DNA from: Eutrigla gurnardus
Lineage: Eukaryota; Chordata; Actinopteri; Perciformes; Triglidae
Direction: 5' to 3'
DNA: 64,000 nt
Assembly (NCBI GenBank): GCA_963514095.1
Contig: OY741281.1
Coordinates: forward strand, 13,978,882 to 14,042,881
Positions within the stretch are counted from its first letter, which is position 1, and each line of letters starts with the position of its first letter. The notes beneath the pieces are model-generated. The model saw only the letters and a list, made by a program, of their open reading frames with translations. It was not told the origin of the DNA and did no database searches. Below are positions 10,683 to 22,718 of the stretch, in pieces. The translations under genes and the position numbers were made by a program.

Positions 10683-13600
10683 ACCACAGGTAAGCCATTG
10701 AAAAATGATTTTTAGTTAAGTACATTGGCACAAGATAGTTATTTTAAATATTTTTGTACATCTAAACTAAAATCCCTCCCAGTTAAATGCGGCTGAGACA
10801 CAGGAGAGGGCACGGCAGCTACTTGCCCTGATTTCATCAGTCATTCCTCCACAAGAACAGCGACAGGGCAGCCAGTGTGAAATGGCCAGGTCCTCCAGGC
10901 CCACAGGAAGTCAGATTGAGCACAGCTCCGTCCAGTGTGAAATGGCCAGGTAGAGGTCTGCACCCATCATATGTATTGGTTATTGACTTTGTGGCTCCAC
11001 TATTTTCTAAAATAAGGACAGTCCCCCATTACCTACATTTCAGGTGTCTTATCTTTTTTGTTTTGGCTGCTACAGGTAAGATCAGTAATGTAGTGATCTA
11101 ATAGAGCAGGATAGGTCTGGTCAATCACATCAGTTTTTTTTTTTTAGCTTTTTAGTCGTAGGCTATGTAGGTAGCTTTGCCTAGCCTGACTTTCAGAGAT
11201 CTTGGCCTACTGGTAACATTAAGTCTGGCAACATCCATATTCTGTTTTTGGCTGCTGGTTACTGGCAGTGTTTCTTGACAAATCCTTCTCATTTAGAAGC
11301 TAAATGAATCAATTTCATTCCCCTTTTCTCCCAGTTTGTTAGCCAATTACACACAACCTATCATCCGATTGTACACAACCCCGCACGATAGGCTATCTGA
11401 AAGAGAGTTTAATATTGACACTGTATCTTAAAGCGGCCCTCTCAGGCTATACTAACTTAAGGCTTTTTTGATTGAATGTTTAAATTATGCATGTAGGCTT
11501 TGTATAGATAGATATAGATGGATTGATATTCATTTATTGTCATTGCATATAAAACACAACGAAATTTCATTTGTAGCACAAAAAAAAAATCTGCATAAAA
11601 GGGGGACATAAATAAAGGTTAAAGTAATAGATAATGCACAGATAAGTAACACAATGATAAATAAATAATACAAATAAAAGTAATAAGGATAATAATAATG
11701 TTGTAACCCTGCCCTAGAAAATGTTTATTTTCCCATGTCCAAAACAGTTCAGATGATCTGTCATCTGGACTGTTTTTCTCAATGACTTATATGAGATTCC
11801 CATGAGGTCACAGACCTGCCATCAGACATCTTGTTGGTTCTAGAACCAATTAGTTCATTTGAAACCATAGGTTTAGAACACTAATTGTTATTATTAGAAC
11901 ACTAAATCTATGGTTTTAAATTAACTAATTGGTTCTAGTACCATTGAGAAACCAGTCCAGATGACATCATCTGGACTGGTTTTGGTGTGGGAAAATTAAA
12001 AATTTTCTAGGGAAGGGTTACACTGACGATTATACAAAGCATACACAAATAATTTAAACATTCAATCCAAATTGCCTTATGCCGAAATTATACTAACCAC
12101 CCTCAGGAGTTGCTGCCCAATATGCCTTTCCCCTGTGGGCTACTGCCATATGCAGTAATTGGCCAGACTGGGAATTTAACCCTTATCTGCGGTGGAAAGT
12201 TGCATCAGAAGCCTGATGATTATTTTGCTACACCACCGCAGACCCCAAACCCTTGTATTGTTTGATTTGGGAGGCAGAGCTAGAATAGTCTGGCTACACA
12301 AGACTTTTAAGCTGTAGGTGGTTAAGTCAGTTTTTATTGTTTTTCTTAGTAATGTCTGAAGTACCTTTTAATCATTATTATTTTTCAATTATACAGGTCC
12401 TTCCCTGGATTTTTCCGGAATGGTAGAAAACGGCCATCAACCAGTGTATCAGGTCGCTTCGCGTCAATGAGTAAAAAAAAATGGAAACCTTTTGATTTGA
12501 GTCTTTTTTTACTTTCGTCCAATGACGAACTGACTCCACTTCCATCAAATGAACTGGCCTTCATGCAGGCTGGATTGGGAAAGAGGACTGTTTCTCTTGA
12601 CAGTGATCTAACACATGTAGAGGTATGCAGAAGCGATCACGTTGTAGTTGTGTAGTTCTAGAGAATATCATTTTTGTCCCTTTAATGCGGACACTGTCTT
12701 CAGGGTGACATTGAAAATGTCCTCACTGTTTAACTAAATTCAATCGCTGTCTAAATAATATTTTATTTATTATGTAGTTGTCAAGGCTATTGCAGGCCAC
12801 CTACCCAAAAATGGTGGAGCTGCAGGACCGGTGGCTGCTTTACAAAGCAGGAGGTAATGTACAATACTTAAATTGACACTTCATTAATGTCAAATAGGTA
12901 ATGCAACAGAGAATGGTAACATACATCTGGGTCCTCAACTCCCTTATTACCTCTCCTTCACCTCGTCACTAGCGGATGTGTGGTGAGCGTTCATCCAGGT
13001 GGGAGCTACACATTGGTTGTGATGTGCCACCCCGCCTCGCCTTGAGCACCTCAAACTTCTTATTGATGGAAAAGTACTATATAAATGCTATATTATTTGT
13101 TATTCCACATATACATTTTTTCAATCATGTTTAATTTTACCAGGTGGAAATGGGAGGAGAAAAATGTCCGCAATCCCCTTGGAGGCTGAGGGCTACACTG
13201 GTGCTATGCTCCGGAATGTTTCAGGTGGTGGGAAATGCACTCTTTACATAGTGCCTCTTCAGGATGAGTTGGACCTCTCGCCACTCCCAGCAAATGCTCC
13301 AGAGTTTGCTTTGATGCCCAAGGCCAGCTGCAAGCACTGTTTTGAGGAGATGCCTCTCCAAATGTTGGCTCTACATGACCGTAAATGTGCTAGCCACACC
13401 AGCCCAGACTTGGAGGTGAACTTTTTTTTCTAGACTTTGGGATATTCAATTTGTAAAATTAACTGTGTATGAATGTCTTAAACTTGAAATGTGCTTTAAT
13501 CTTATAGATGATCTCTGATGATGACAACGACGATGTTCAATTTTCTGAAGTTTTGCAAACTCCAGTGCCAGTGCAGACGACTGAAGAGGACCACTACCCT

Positions 13601-16600
13601 CAGCAGGTGGAGTAACTTTTACATATCTAGCCATTTTTGAGAAGTTGTCTACGCCTTGTATTTATTCCCTTTGTTTGTACTGAACTGTCCTGTGATTGTC
13701 AGAGTCGCAAGACACCAGAACTTCTTCACAGAGATAAATACAGTGTCTGTCTGTCCATCCAGGAAGAGGATGTCCGGTGTCCTATATGTGGCATATTCTT
13801 CCCCGTCCTGCTTATCGAGGAACATGCTAGCCATTGTGGCCAAAGGTAATGGTTACCTATTTCTTCAAGCTCTGCCTTCTTCTGCGGGGAGAGGGGTGGG
13901 AGGTGGGGTGTCTTGCTGTGTGCACTCAGGATGTTGTATGTATTGCTTTAATTATTTAATTATTTTTGTTGAATGATATGGGGAGAGCTGATATGGACTG
14001 GATTTGTTAGTACATTAATGCCTTTATTCTTATAGAACTGAGGACACAACCTCACCTGAGAGGGAACTCCATACTGAGACAGATGATATCTCATGGTAAG
14101 TCCGAGTTTTTATTCATGTAGCTTTTAAGGGATTGTTCACTACAAAATGAAAATGCACCCATTATCTAGACACCCTTGTGCAATTAGAGCTGCCTTAACC
14201 TGCCTTTCCATGGACACAAGGGTGACTAGAGGATAGTTGAATTTTAATTTTGGTGAGACCTCTACCTTACTGTATTTGTATACAATGAGAGGGTTATTCT
14301 GATGTGGGTTTTTTTCACAGTGAGGAAGATGTGATCATGTGGCTCAAATCAAAAGTGGATACCAGCAAGACCTTTGAGCTCTGTGTGTCTCGAGATAATA
14401 TGCTCGACAGAGGTCTGAAGTTATGGAAGCGCAATAAAAAGGCTACACCACTTAATACCTTGTGGATCAAATTCCTTGGAGAGGCAGGGATTGATACAGG
14501 GGCCCTTAGAAAAGAGTTTCTGACCAGTGAGTAGTGGCCATTCATTAATTACTTTTAAAAAGAGGAAATGCATTTTGACAATATTCTACAGTATAACATT
14601 TGTGGTGTCTTGTCTAATGGTTTTAATTGTTTTGTTGTTGATTCTAAGCAATGGTATCTGGGATTGAGCAACGTCTCTTTGAAGGTGGGAAGTCCAAAAT
14701 GCCCAAATATTCTGTGAATGACTTTGATGAAGAGCTCTTCAGGTATTTGCAGTGATGGGATTTGATGGAATTTTCATGAATTTGTAGCCTTTGTTAAAAT
14801 CTTTAGCCTAGAGATTAAAAAGCTGGAAGTTATTTGTATTTCTGTATTAACTCTCATGTGCTCTTTTATAGGATTGCGGGTGAAATCTTTGCTACAAGCA
14901 TTGCCCAAGGTGGACCTGCAACACGTTTCCTCCAGCGATGGTGCTACGACTTTCTAGTATCTGGCAAGCTCTCATTGGATCACGTCCTGGACCCAAGCTT
15001 ATCACCGCTAATAACAACAGTGTGTTTAAATTTTAGGACTGACTGGATTATAAAACAGTTTTAGATGTTTTGATTATTGTATTATACAATTAAAGTTCAC
15101 CAAACTATCCTCGATAATGATATTACAGTTGAATCAGCTCTTTGTAAACTTTTTTCTTAATTTGCGTTTAAGGTTGCAGAGGCGTCCGACATGACCGACT
15201 ACATTGCAGACATTATGGATTGTGGCTATACTGGCAAGATTGACATGGAACACAAAGAGAACATTCTAAGGTAAGCGCACTGTAAAAAATACTTATGTGG
15301 ATATAACTGTCTGGCAAAGGAAAGGTTTGCTTACCCTTGGAGATGAATGATTTTTGATTTTTTTTGTATTCAGAGCAATCGGTCTGCATGTCATGACGAA
15401 GAGAATGCCCATGCTTCAGCAACTCCGTGAGGGCTTGGACATCTACGGCTTCTCCCAAGTGATGCAGGCAAAGACGGAAGAGTGCCGCAGTCTGTTTGTC
15501 GCCGGAGACGACGAGTCGGTATGCTGTCCAATAGTGTTGCTATTGCATAGTTGTAGGTCATGGTATTTCCTTCATGAAAAAAAGAGGAAGGAAAGGGCTG
15601 CAATCCTTCCTCAGGTAAACTTAACGAAAAACATGAAGGTGGTCATTAGATTCAAGGGGAGGTATCCAAGGTGAATAAGGAAAATATGGTCCAAAGCAGC
15701 TCTTCAAGAATGTTTAAAATGCCTTTATTTCAGGCGGCTTACATCCTCATGAAAGCTGACATCAGGCTAAAACATATTGATGATTTGATGATATAAGCCA
15801 CATAAAATTAAAGCGTTATACACTTTCTTGAATAGCTGCCTTGGACCATCTCTTTATTATACCATGGTATGTCTTTTCTTCCTTTTTGCTGCTTCTTCGG
15901 ATACTTTTAGAAGAATGTAATGAGTTTCATTATGTTTTGATCTTAGGTGGACTCTCATTACATCACTTCCCATCTGGCACCAGAGATGAGCGGAAGGGGC
16001 TGCAACAAGCACCGCAAGGAGACCCAGATCCTTGAACACTTTCAAGACTTCCTAGGGGTCCGCAGTGGTGTAGTGATCGAAGTATCAGGTGTCCGATGCA
16101 GCTGCCCACCAGAGACCGGGATTCAATTACCGGTCCTGCCATATTTAAAATATGTCCGGATTCCATAGGGTAGTCATATTTGGGCTGCCATTCCAGAGGG
16201 TGGTTAGTTTAATTTTGGCATGAGGGTTTGTCACTTCACAGCAACCCAGTCTGGTGTGTAAGTTACGGTGTTAAAATGCTTTAATGAGCATTACATCATA
16301 TGTAAGCCAATATAAATACTCACTGGAGTTTTTTGTTTTTTTTGTTGCTGAACCAGATGCCACATCTGAAGACACCATAACTGTACCCTCAGTGATGCAG
16401 TGGATTACGGGTCAAGCCCACAGACATCTTCTTCTTTCTGATCGCCAGAACTTCAAGATCACAGTGAAGTTTGACCATGACTGTCACAAGATGCCTAACC
16501 ACACAATCTGTTACCCAACAGTCAGCGCTTGCACAGATACCATAACATTCCCTGTTGCACACATGTCAGACTATGAGTCTTTCAAAAACGTCATGACAAC

Positions 16601-16637
16601 AGCCATTAAATATGGTGCAGGATTTGACAGGGCGTGA
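10672..16637 (+). CDS. Transposon-borne HECT E3 ubiquitin ligase, 724 aa, 15 coding exons
   Basis: Spliced by eye: 10672-10689, 10783-10949, 12397-12622, 12778-12853, 13144-13415, 13508-13606, 13703-13845, 14036-14095, 14321-14526, 14649-14742, 14872-15019, 15173-15270, 15374-15518, 15947-16088, 16357-16637. All junctions are GT-AG, phases agree and there is no internal stop (2175 bases). Two C2HC fingers with identical spacing C-x2-C-x11-H-x3-C sit at residues 225-244 and 312-331 and resemble ubiquitin-binding UBZ fingers. A HECT-like domain fills about 370-724. Its C-lobe has YPTVSACTDTITFP with the presumed catalytic Cys690 and ends GAGFDRA, like G2E3-type ligases. HECT enzymes take ubiquitin from E2 onto this Cys and pass it to a target. 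The start codon lies in the left TIR. The weakest join is the exon 14 donor. AATAAA follows near 16963. Confidence 0.85.
11702..12022. mobile_element. MITE in intron 2 of the HECT gene
   Basis: 321-base unit with inverted ends TGTAACCCTGCCCTAGAAAA and its near complement ending TAGGGAAGGGTTACA. Inner inverted repeats (CCAGATGA-type, TCTAGAACCAATTAG-type) make it almost wholly self-complementary. No open frame. Confidence 0.7.
12930..13110 (+). repeat. LINE/SINE-type 3' tail in intron 4
   Basis: Sequence with GCCTTGAGCACCTCAAA and ending in an ACTATATAAATGC-TATTATT tail, a common 3'-end style of fish retroposons. Assigned from memory of the style only. Confidence 0.35.
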
Positions 16638-18045
16638 TGCATTGTGATTCACGTGTGTAAGCCCACGTTATATCCTCGAATATGGCCGGATTCCACAGGG
16701 GAGTTGGGAACTGTTTATCTGTTCTTGGTGATTTACAGTTCAATGTATTAGCTTCCAGATATGCTTCTGTTCGATTGGGAAGTCTTTTATTATTCCTAGA
16801 CCTATGGTCTTTTGATAGGTTTTAAAGATCATTATAGTTGATGCTATTGTGTGAGTGAGATTCGAGTAATGTAGTGGACTTGAAGTTATGCCAGCACATT
16901 TTCTGTCTGTTTGGAATGAATGTATATATTCTACAAGTTTCACTTTTTGAATGGAATTACTGAAATAAATCAACTTTTTCATGATATTCTCAAGTTTTGA
17001 ATAGGCTATTTGTATTGGCTATTGATAAAAGGCAATACATGATTGCTTGGTGTGGTGCCATTCAATTACGGGGATTTGTGTGCTATTGCAATAACTAAAC
17101 ACTCGATGGCAGGACAACAAGTTAGCAGGTTGATCTTGACAGGTCAATCAGGGATTAGTGTTATGCCATCTGGTAGCGGTTCATAGTTACTGCAATAGTA
17201 CATACACATACATACAGCATGAGAGCTCAGCCCTATTCTAAATATAAATAGAAAAAGTAATCCTTTTAACTTTATTCATTGTCGACAGTGCAAATGCTGG
17301 ATGGTTGGTAAATATTACTCTTCATACATTGTGTCCATAATAGGCTATGTGCAAAATTATAGTAATAATAATAAAAGTAATAATGCACACAGTGGGTAAG
17401 ATCACTGACTATCAGTTTATTACCAGAATAAAAGAAAATGTGTCACAGTAAAACACTTGTGGGCTGGAGCCTCCTAGCACAGCTGATTGACATGCTAGTG
17501 CGGAGAAAGATCCTCTCAATCCTCACAAAAGATCATACAGTTGATTCAACATGTCCTAGAAACAGTTTCAACACAAACTGAACATTCTGACAAGCCTTCA
17601 TATTATGGCCATCATTGGAGGTCTGTTACACGGAGACTGTGTTTTATCCCTGTGTTGCTTGTGTGAAGAGGTGCTGTGTGGATATGGCCCTTAAGTCCTC
17701 TTGTAGTTGTCGGAACCCCACATCACCCTTCACCAACTTTGCTGCATCCTTGGAGATGGATGGAAGAGGAATATGAAGAGAGAGATGAAGGGTGACACGA
17801 ATTTAGGTGATGTTAGCAGCCACATCTTCACTCAGTATTACCAGCAAAACTGTCCTGTTAAGTAATGATAGCTATGATTGATTGATTGAATTTAAGTGTC
17901 ATGCTTCAAAAAGCCCAGCCCATATGGGCTTACAAGAAACTTTAAATCCAAAGAGGTCAAATACAGTGTTCAATAATGCAAAACAAAAAGTATGAACAAG
18001 ACAAAACAAACAAATGCTATGTTTTGTAAACTGCTTATCCAGCAC
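16638..18045. other. Space between the two convergent transposon genes
   Basis: Holds the HECT gene 3' UTR (AATAAA near 16963) and the downstream region of the transposase gene. An exon-like segment on the minus strand (17654-17755) is listed separately. Confidence 0.5.
17654..17755 (-). other. Possible extra or alternative 3' exon of the transposase gene
   Basis: On the minus strand, after a pyrimidine-rich acceptor (CCATCTCCAAG), an open stretch reads DAAKLVKGDVGFRQLQEDLR and stops after about 34 codons. The transposase stop region (CATATGTAAGTGC) also contains a strong donor, so splicing from 18048 is possible. That donor gives phase 2, whereas this frame needs phase 0, so the join as read fails. 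It may be a relic of a longer C-terminus. Confidence 0.3.
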
Positions 18046-21000
18046 TTACATATGGAATGAGACTAACTGAAGAGCATGCATATAGATATCCCGCCCAAGA
18101 GAAGAGGAATCTGCAGTGGGGTTAATATCTTCTAAGGCAGCAAGAGCCTCAGCTGAAAAGGGGCATGCAGTTTCTGGTACTACGACTCCATGCTCTGGAG
18201 CAGCACCACAAGCTTCCTGGTCATGCGAGTGTTCGATCTGTAATAGAAAATACAAAGTCAAACAAAATACTATTATAACAATTGTCTTCTAACGTACTGG
18301 TGAGATTGAATATTCATACTATGTTAGGTCATAGTTATCTAGATACTTCATGTACGTATAACCCGCTTTAAAAACTAATGTATTGCATGCTGCAATGTTT
18401 AGGACAAACCTCAGACAGATCTGGCTCTTGCACCGGTACTTGCATCCTCCCAATTCTCCAAAGCTGATTAGGGGTCAGGTTTGCCTCGGTCCTCAAGGGG
18501 TGACAATTCCATGTCTCTACAAAGTTTTGAAGGTCTGCTTGTAGACGTGGAATGAAAACGTAACCAAGACAGAAGAGGTGAACAGAATTTGAGAGGTCTA
18601 CAAACCCCTCTTCCTCCAAGGTGTGAAACATGTTGTAGTACTGAGATGTTACAGCATTCCACACATCTCTCCATAGTCGTTCCACTCTGCAAATAAGTTG
18701 CATGGTAAAGTGGTCAGTTGCACTGAGAAAAAAAAATACTAGTATGTACAAAATTACATTAGCCTGGCTACAAAAGTTAGAATCCAATTGATTGACGGTT
18801 GGTCTAGTGTAAGAGAAAAGCGTCTTTTTGGACTAGTATCAGCTCTGCTGCCTGTGGCTTCTTGTCTTTTCCGCTAGATACCAGTCTACTTCAGGCAATA
18901 TCTCAAACTCTATCTGTGGAGCAGTTCTTCATGCCTGAAAATAAAAGACAAGGCTCCCCCCAGGATGTATATGTAATACCCCTGTAGTTTGGGGGACTTG
19001 CAATCAGGTTACTATCAGGTGTCAAGCATAATCAAGCTAATTGTTGGGATGGATGTAGCTAACTGTAAGTAGGATGCAATGTGAACCCTGGATTGAGAGG
19101 AAAGTAATAACATAGACCATCTTCACCTTTGGTTGTGCACACTTTTCCCAGCTATAAAGCTGCCACGACCTGTTCCTCGCACAGTGAACATGGATCTTGC
19201 TATCTCCACATTTTCTACGCCTTGGTCAGCGCGTACTCTGAATGACAAAGAGCATTGTGAGATTAATTTGAAAACAATACTATTTGAAACTGGAAGGAGG
19301 GAGAAGGTCCTTACTTACCTTGATGGCCATCCATGTTTCTGCACACTCTCCATGAAAAACCTCAAACCAGTCTCTGCCTTATTATTCCCAGCCGCATTGA
19401 GGTACAAAACCTGATTGAGGATAGGAATTAAAAATGTTAGATTCCAAGCAAAACTAAAAATGTAAACAACATGTAAACCAGTAATTCAATTTAAAAATGG
19501 TAAAGCCAACTGTACCTTCCGGGAAAAGCCATCGATACCTCCGAACACCACTATGTTGTACCTTAAAATTATCAGATTGGATATTATCACTGACATAACA
19601 TAACCCTCATAAACCGAACATTTACTTCACAATGCTTGAATTCATATTTGTGCAGTAAAAATGGAGACAACCTCATAAATAAAACACTACCTGATCAACT
19701 TGTGATTGGTGTCAATGTGGACAAGAGACAATGGAGCTGGGACAGAGTATGTCCGTCTGGCAATGCATGTCAACTGGATCATTCTTGAGATGATGCCTGC
19801 TCCATCAACACGCTGCAAGGATGACTTGACTCTACTCCATGTAACATGGTGTCCCATGGCCAGTAGAGCCCCTTTCACCAGCCTATATCCAGCATCAGGC
19901 ATTCTGACCTTTATGGATCTCACCTTAAAGATAGAGTTTAAAGGTATTAAGTCACATATGGCCACCACTGTGATTGGTTTATCCAATTCCATCCTCCATC
20001 CCAACCCCACAGAAGAACGGTTGACATCAAGAATGAATAACAAAATACTGCCAGACGGGAGAGGCTCAGTAGATAAACACCATCACAGATTCTAGTGGGG
20101 CCTAAGCAAAGACGGTGGAATTTCAAACAAGGCAGCTCCAATCCAACTTCTCATATAGCATATGACACACCCACTTTTGAAAATTTTGCTTATTATTCTG
20201 ACCATGCCCATTTAGGAGACATGGTGGCAAAAGTTCTGGTTGTCGATTTATCCATCTCTAAAGTAAAAATATATCTGGCCTAATGGATTCATGAAAAAGA
20301 TTGTTTTTTATAGCATCATGAATTTACTGTCATACTTGCCTTCATATCAAGGGCACGATCGGGAATGTCAGAGTAGCTGCTTCTGACTGAGAGACCATAC
20401 TCTCTCATCCTCCTAACCAGGGTGGATCTTGAAATACCATGAGCGTTAGCCAGAGTGGTCAATGGTAGGTTGGTGCTTAAGAGACTTTCAATAACTTCCC
20501 TACTGATACTCAATCTAGGGTGCCCCACACTTCCATTCCACTCGACTACAGCTACATTGTCAACTAATGGGGTGACAGGACTGTTGTAAAGCAGAGCCTT
20601 GATCATGTCATTGAGCTGCTCAAAGCCAACTATAACAGATTGAGGAATATCCATATAAGCTGCCCCTGCCCGTAAAAACTGCAGTTCCTGACAGGTGATG
20701 AAGTGAAGATATTCAAAATCAATGGGCTCCCTACTGATTACAGCAGCCACTCTATCCCTGGCCCTTCTTAATAGCTGCCACCTAATTGATTCCTGCAAGA
20801 GGGAAAATAGAAAAAAAACAACAACAAGGAGATGAAGTGCAGATAGGCTACAGATAATTCAACGTTTGGGTAAAGAGGGCCTCATACCTGAACTCTAGGA
20901 AGGGGTTGCACATTCTCTGTTTCATCTGCATCAGACTGAAAGGGATTCTGCATGTAAGGACACCTCAAAAACATACTGTGTGGCAACAGCACTGAAATAA

Positions 21001-21053
21001 ACTTTGCAATGGCTTACCAGAGGTTGTGTGCGGTCATTGCGGTGGTTTTCCAT
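18046..21053 (-). CDS. Integrase-type DDE transposase, 499 aa, 9 coding exons
   Basis: Spliced on the minus strand: 21053-21018, 20947-20888, 20792-20340, 19923-19691, 19561-19516, 19410-19319, 19237-19127, 18686-18410, 18237-18046. Total 1500 bases with no internal stop and consistent phases. Intron 3 uses a GC donor (AAG then GCAAGT). A helix-turn-helix at about residues 128-166 (ANAHGISRSTLVRRM) should bind the TIRs. A retroviral-integrase-like core follows, with D254 (SLVHIDTNHKL), D311 in ADQGVEN (the DxGxE motif) and E346 in HNQRVERLW, so the last two acidic residues are 35 apart. The enzyme should cut and join the element ends. The start codon lies in the right TIR. Intact catalytic residues support a functional or recently functional copy. 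Confidence 0.85.
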
Positions 21054-22628
21054 GCTGGGTAGACCCTAACCCACGCTGGGATTTAAAAGAAAAAATAATT
21101 ACCATGACAGTACAGGCACACACATATTCGTTGGTTGCTAATGTAAGAGTTAGTCCTAGACCTGCAATTTACCTTGTCAGCTCTAGACCTCGGCTAGATG
21201 GTAAAAAAATATTTTGAATAAGCCCTGTGTAGCTGAGTTTGCAAGCTATACATGCAGTGTAGCTAAACGTGCAGTGCAACAACCATACAAAGACTATTTT
21301 ACACAAAACTAGGTGGGACACTTTCAAACGGTATATCAATCACTGTCTAACGTTAGCTAGCTATAGAGTTGCCACCTTCCATGCAGACTAGCTGAAAGTT
21401 GTCCAGGAGGTTGTATATGATGAACAAGCAGTTACTCTTCAGGTGCTTTGAGGCTAGCAAGTGCAAAGGTAGAAACTAGCTCACTACCCACTAAATAAGG
21501 AGTGAAATTATCTAAATCAACATATTCATTTGGCATTTGATTTCAAAACAGTATAAACCAGGTGAGTTTGCAAGTTTACCTAGCATGGTGGCTAATTAGC
21601 GATTAGCTTAAATAGCGATTAGCATGCTAATAATATAATACACATTCATGAATATGAGTGCTATTCTTTGTCCACGACAATCTGACAAACACATCAGTAA
21701 TGGCAAACTAGCTTACATCGAGTTGTGTGTATCATCATCTTACCGAAACATTGGAGTCTCCGTGCTCAATAAGGCAGCGCGTCCATGCCTGTGAATCGAT
21801 AGTGGCGTAATGATTCAGTTCGACTCCCAAAACGAGTCTTACCGACCGGCCAATAGGAACACTCCCAAAACGAGTCTACCGACCGGCCAATAGGAACGTG
21901 GCCCCGCCCCTGACATCATTTTCACAGCGAGACCAAAATCTTGACACAAGAGCAAAATGCTGACACGAGAGCAAAATGCTGACACGAGAAGAAAAACGTT
22001 TTGAGAGAAAATGTGTTCACACTGATAGCAAAAAATCTATATTGGAGAGTTAAAAATATATATTTTGAGAGAGATTTTTTTTTTCTCAGAATTTTTTTTT
22101 TTTTTTTATTGTCTCAAATATTATTATCTTTTGCTATTGGTATGAAAACTTTTTCTCTCAGATCATTTATTTTCTCGCATTTAATAAAGACACAAATCTA
22201 ACTCCATACATACCCAGCTGTTTCCGTGAACGTATCCGTATACGCCGACTGCCATTAAACACCAACGAAGAAGAAGCTGTGTAAACACCGACGTGCAGTC
22301 TAGCAAACAGCGTAGCTTTAGCAGTAGAATCTATCAGGCAAGTGTTCTTTTAAATAAACTCCTGGTGTACTTACAAACTTTAAAATGCCTGGTTTTGTGA
22401 GTACAGACCCTATGTGTACTACTGCAGAAGTTTGGTAACATTCCATGCATTATTAGTGGGGACATTTACGAGATATACTGTATGTTCCATCGCGCTATTA
22501 CGAAGCCGTTCGGCTGATAGCCCTATCTTGACAAATGCTGACCATCGCTAAAAATGCTTCTGAGGGGATATTTGGCTGGAGGTCTTGGTGGAAATTACCT
22601 AGGGTCCATTTCACTCCGAACCATCACT
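21043..22628 (-). repeat. Right terminal inverted repeat
   Basis: Inverted copy of 9337-10682. The mirrored non-coding exon has its donor at 21744/21743 and the acceptor before 21075. Identity with the left repeat stops immediately inside the first coding exon (ATGGAAAACC shared, then different). The extra block at about 22210-22480 is missing from the left repeat, and the left repeat has extra GAGAGAAAAAA units missing here. Confidence 0.85.
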
Positions 22629-22718
22629 TTAATCGTTTTTCTTCGATTACAGTGTTTTCATGATCGTGAGAAGCCAAAATCGAAATCGCGATCAAAATTC
22701 GATTAATCGTCCAGCCCA
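22629..22718 (+). mobile_element. Right part of the split hAT-like element
   Basis: Runs from the TTAA at the transposon edge to CGATTAATCGTCCAGCCC, the inverted counterpart of the sequence starting at 8727. Repeated CGAT and AATCG motifs. Confidence 0.55.

Larger units (their letters stand above)
9337..22628. mobile_element. 13.3-kb DNA transposon carrying HECT ligase and DDE transposase
   Basis: Terminal sequences are AGTGATGGTTCGGAGTGAAA at 9337 and its complement ending at 22628, each flanked by TTAA (9333-9336, 22629-22632). TIRs run about 1.35 kb (left) and 1.6 kb (right, with a block of roughly 260 bases absent on the left). Inside are two convergent genes, a HECT-type ubiquitin ligase (plus, 10672-16637) and an integrase-like DDE transposase (minus, 18046-21053). 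Both splice into complete frames, so the copy may still be competent or was recently so. TTAA is palindromic, so the target duplication cannot be strictly separated from the TIR. The superfamily is uncertain: an integrase-type catalytic core points to IS3EU- or Ginger-like groups, not to hAT or Tc1. Confidence 0.85.

Noticed and set aside
9337..22628. Giant virus-transposon hybrid (herpesvirus-like or Maverick type)
   Set aside because: No polymerase, capsid or protease genes are present; only the HECT ligase and transposase are found.
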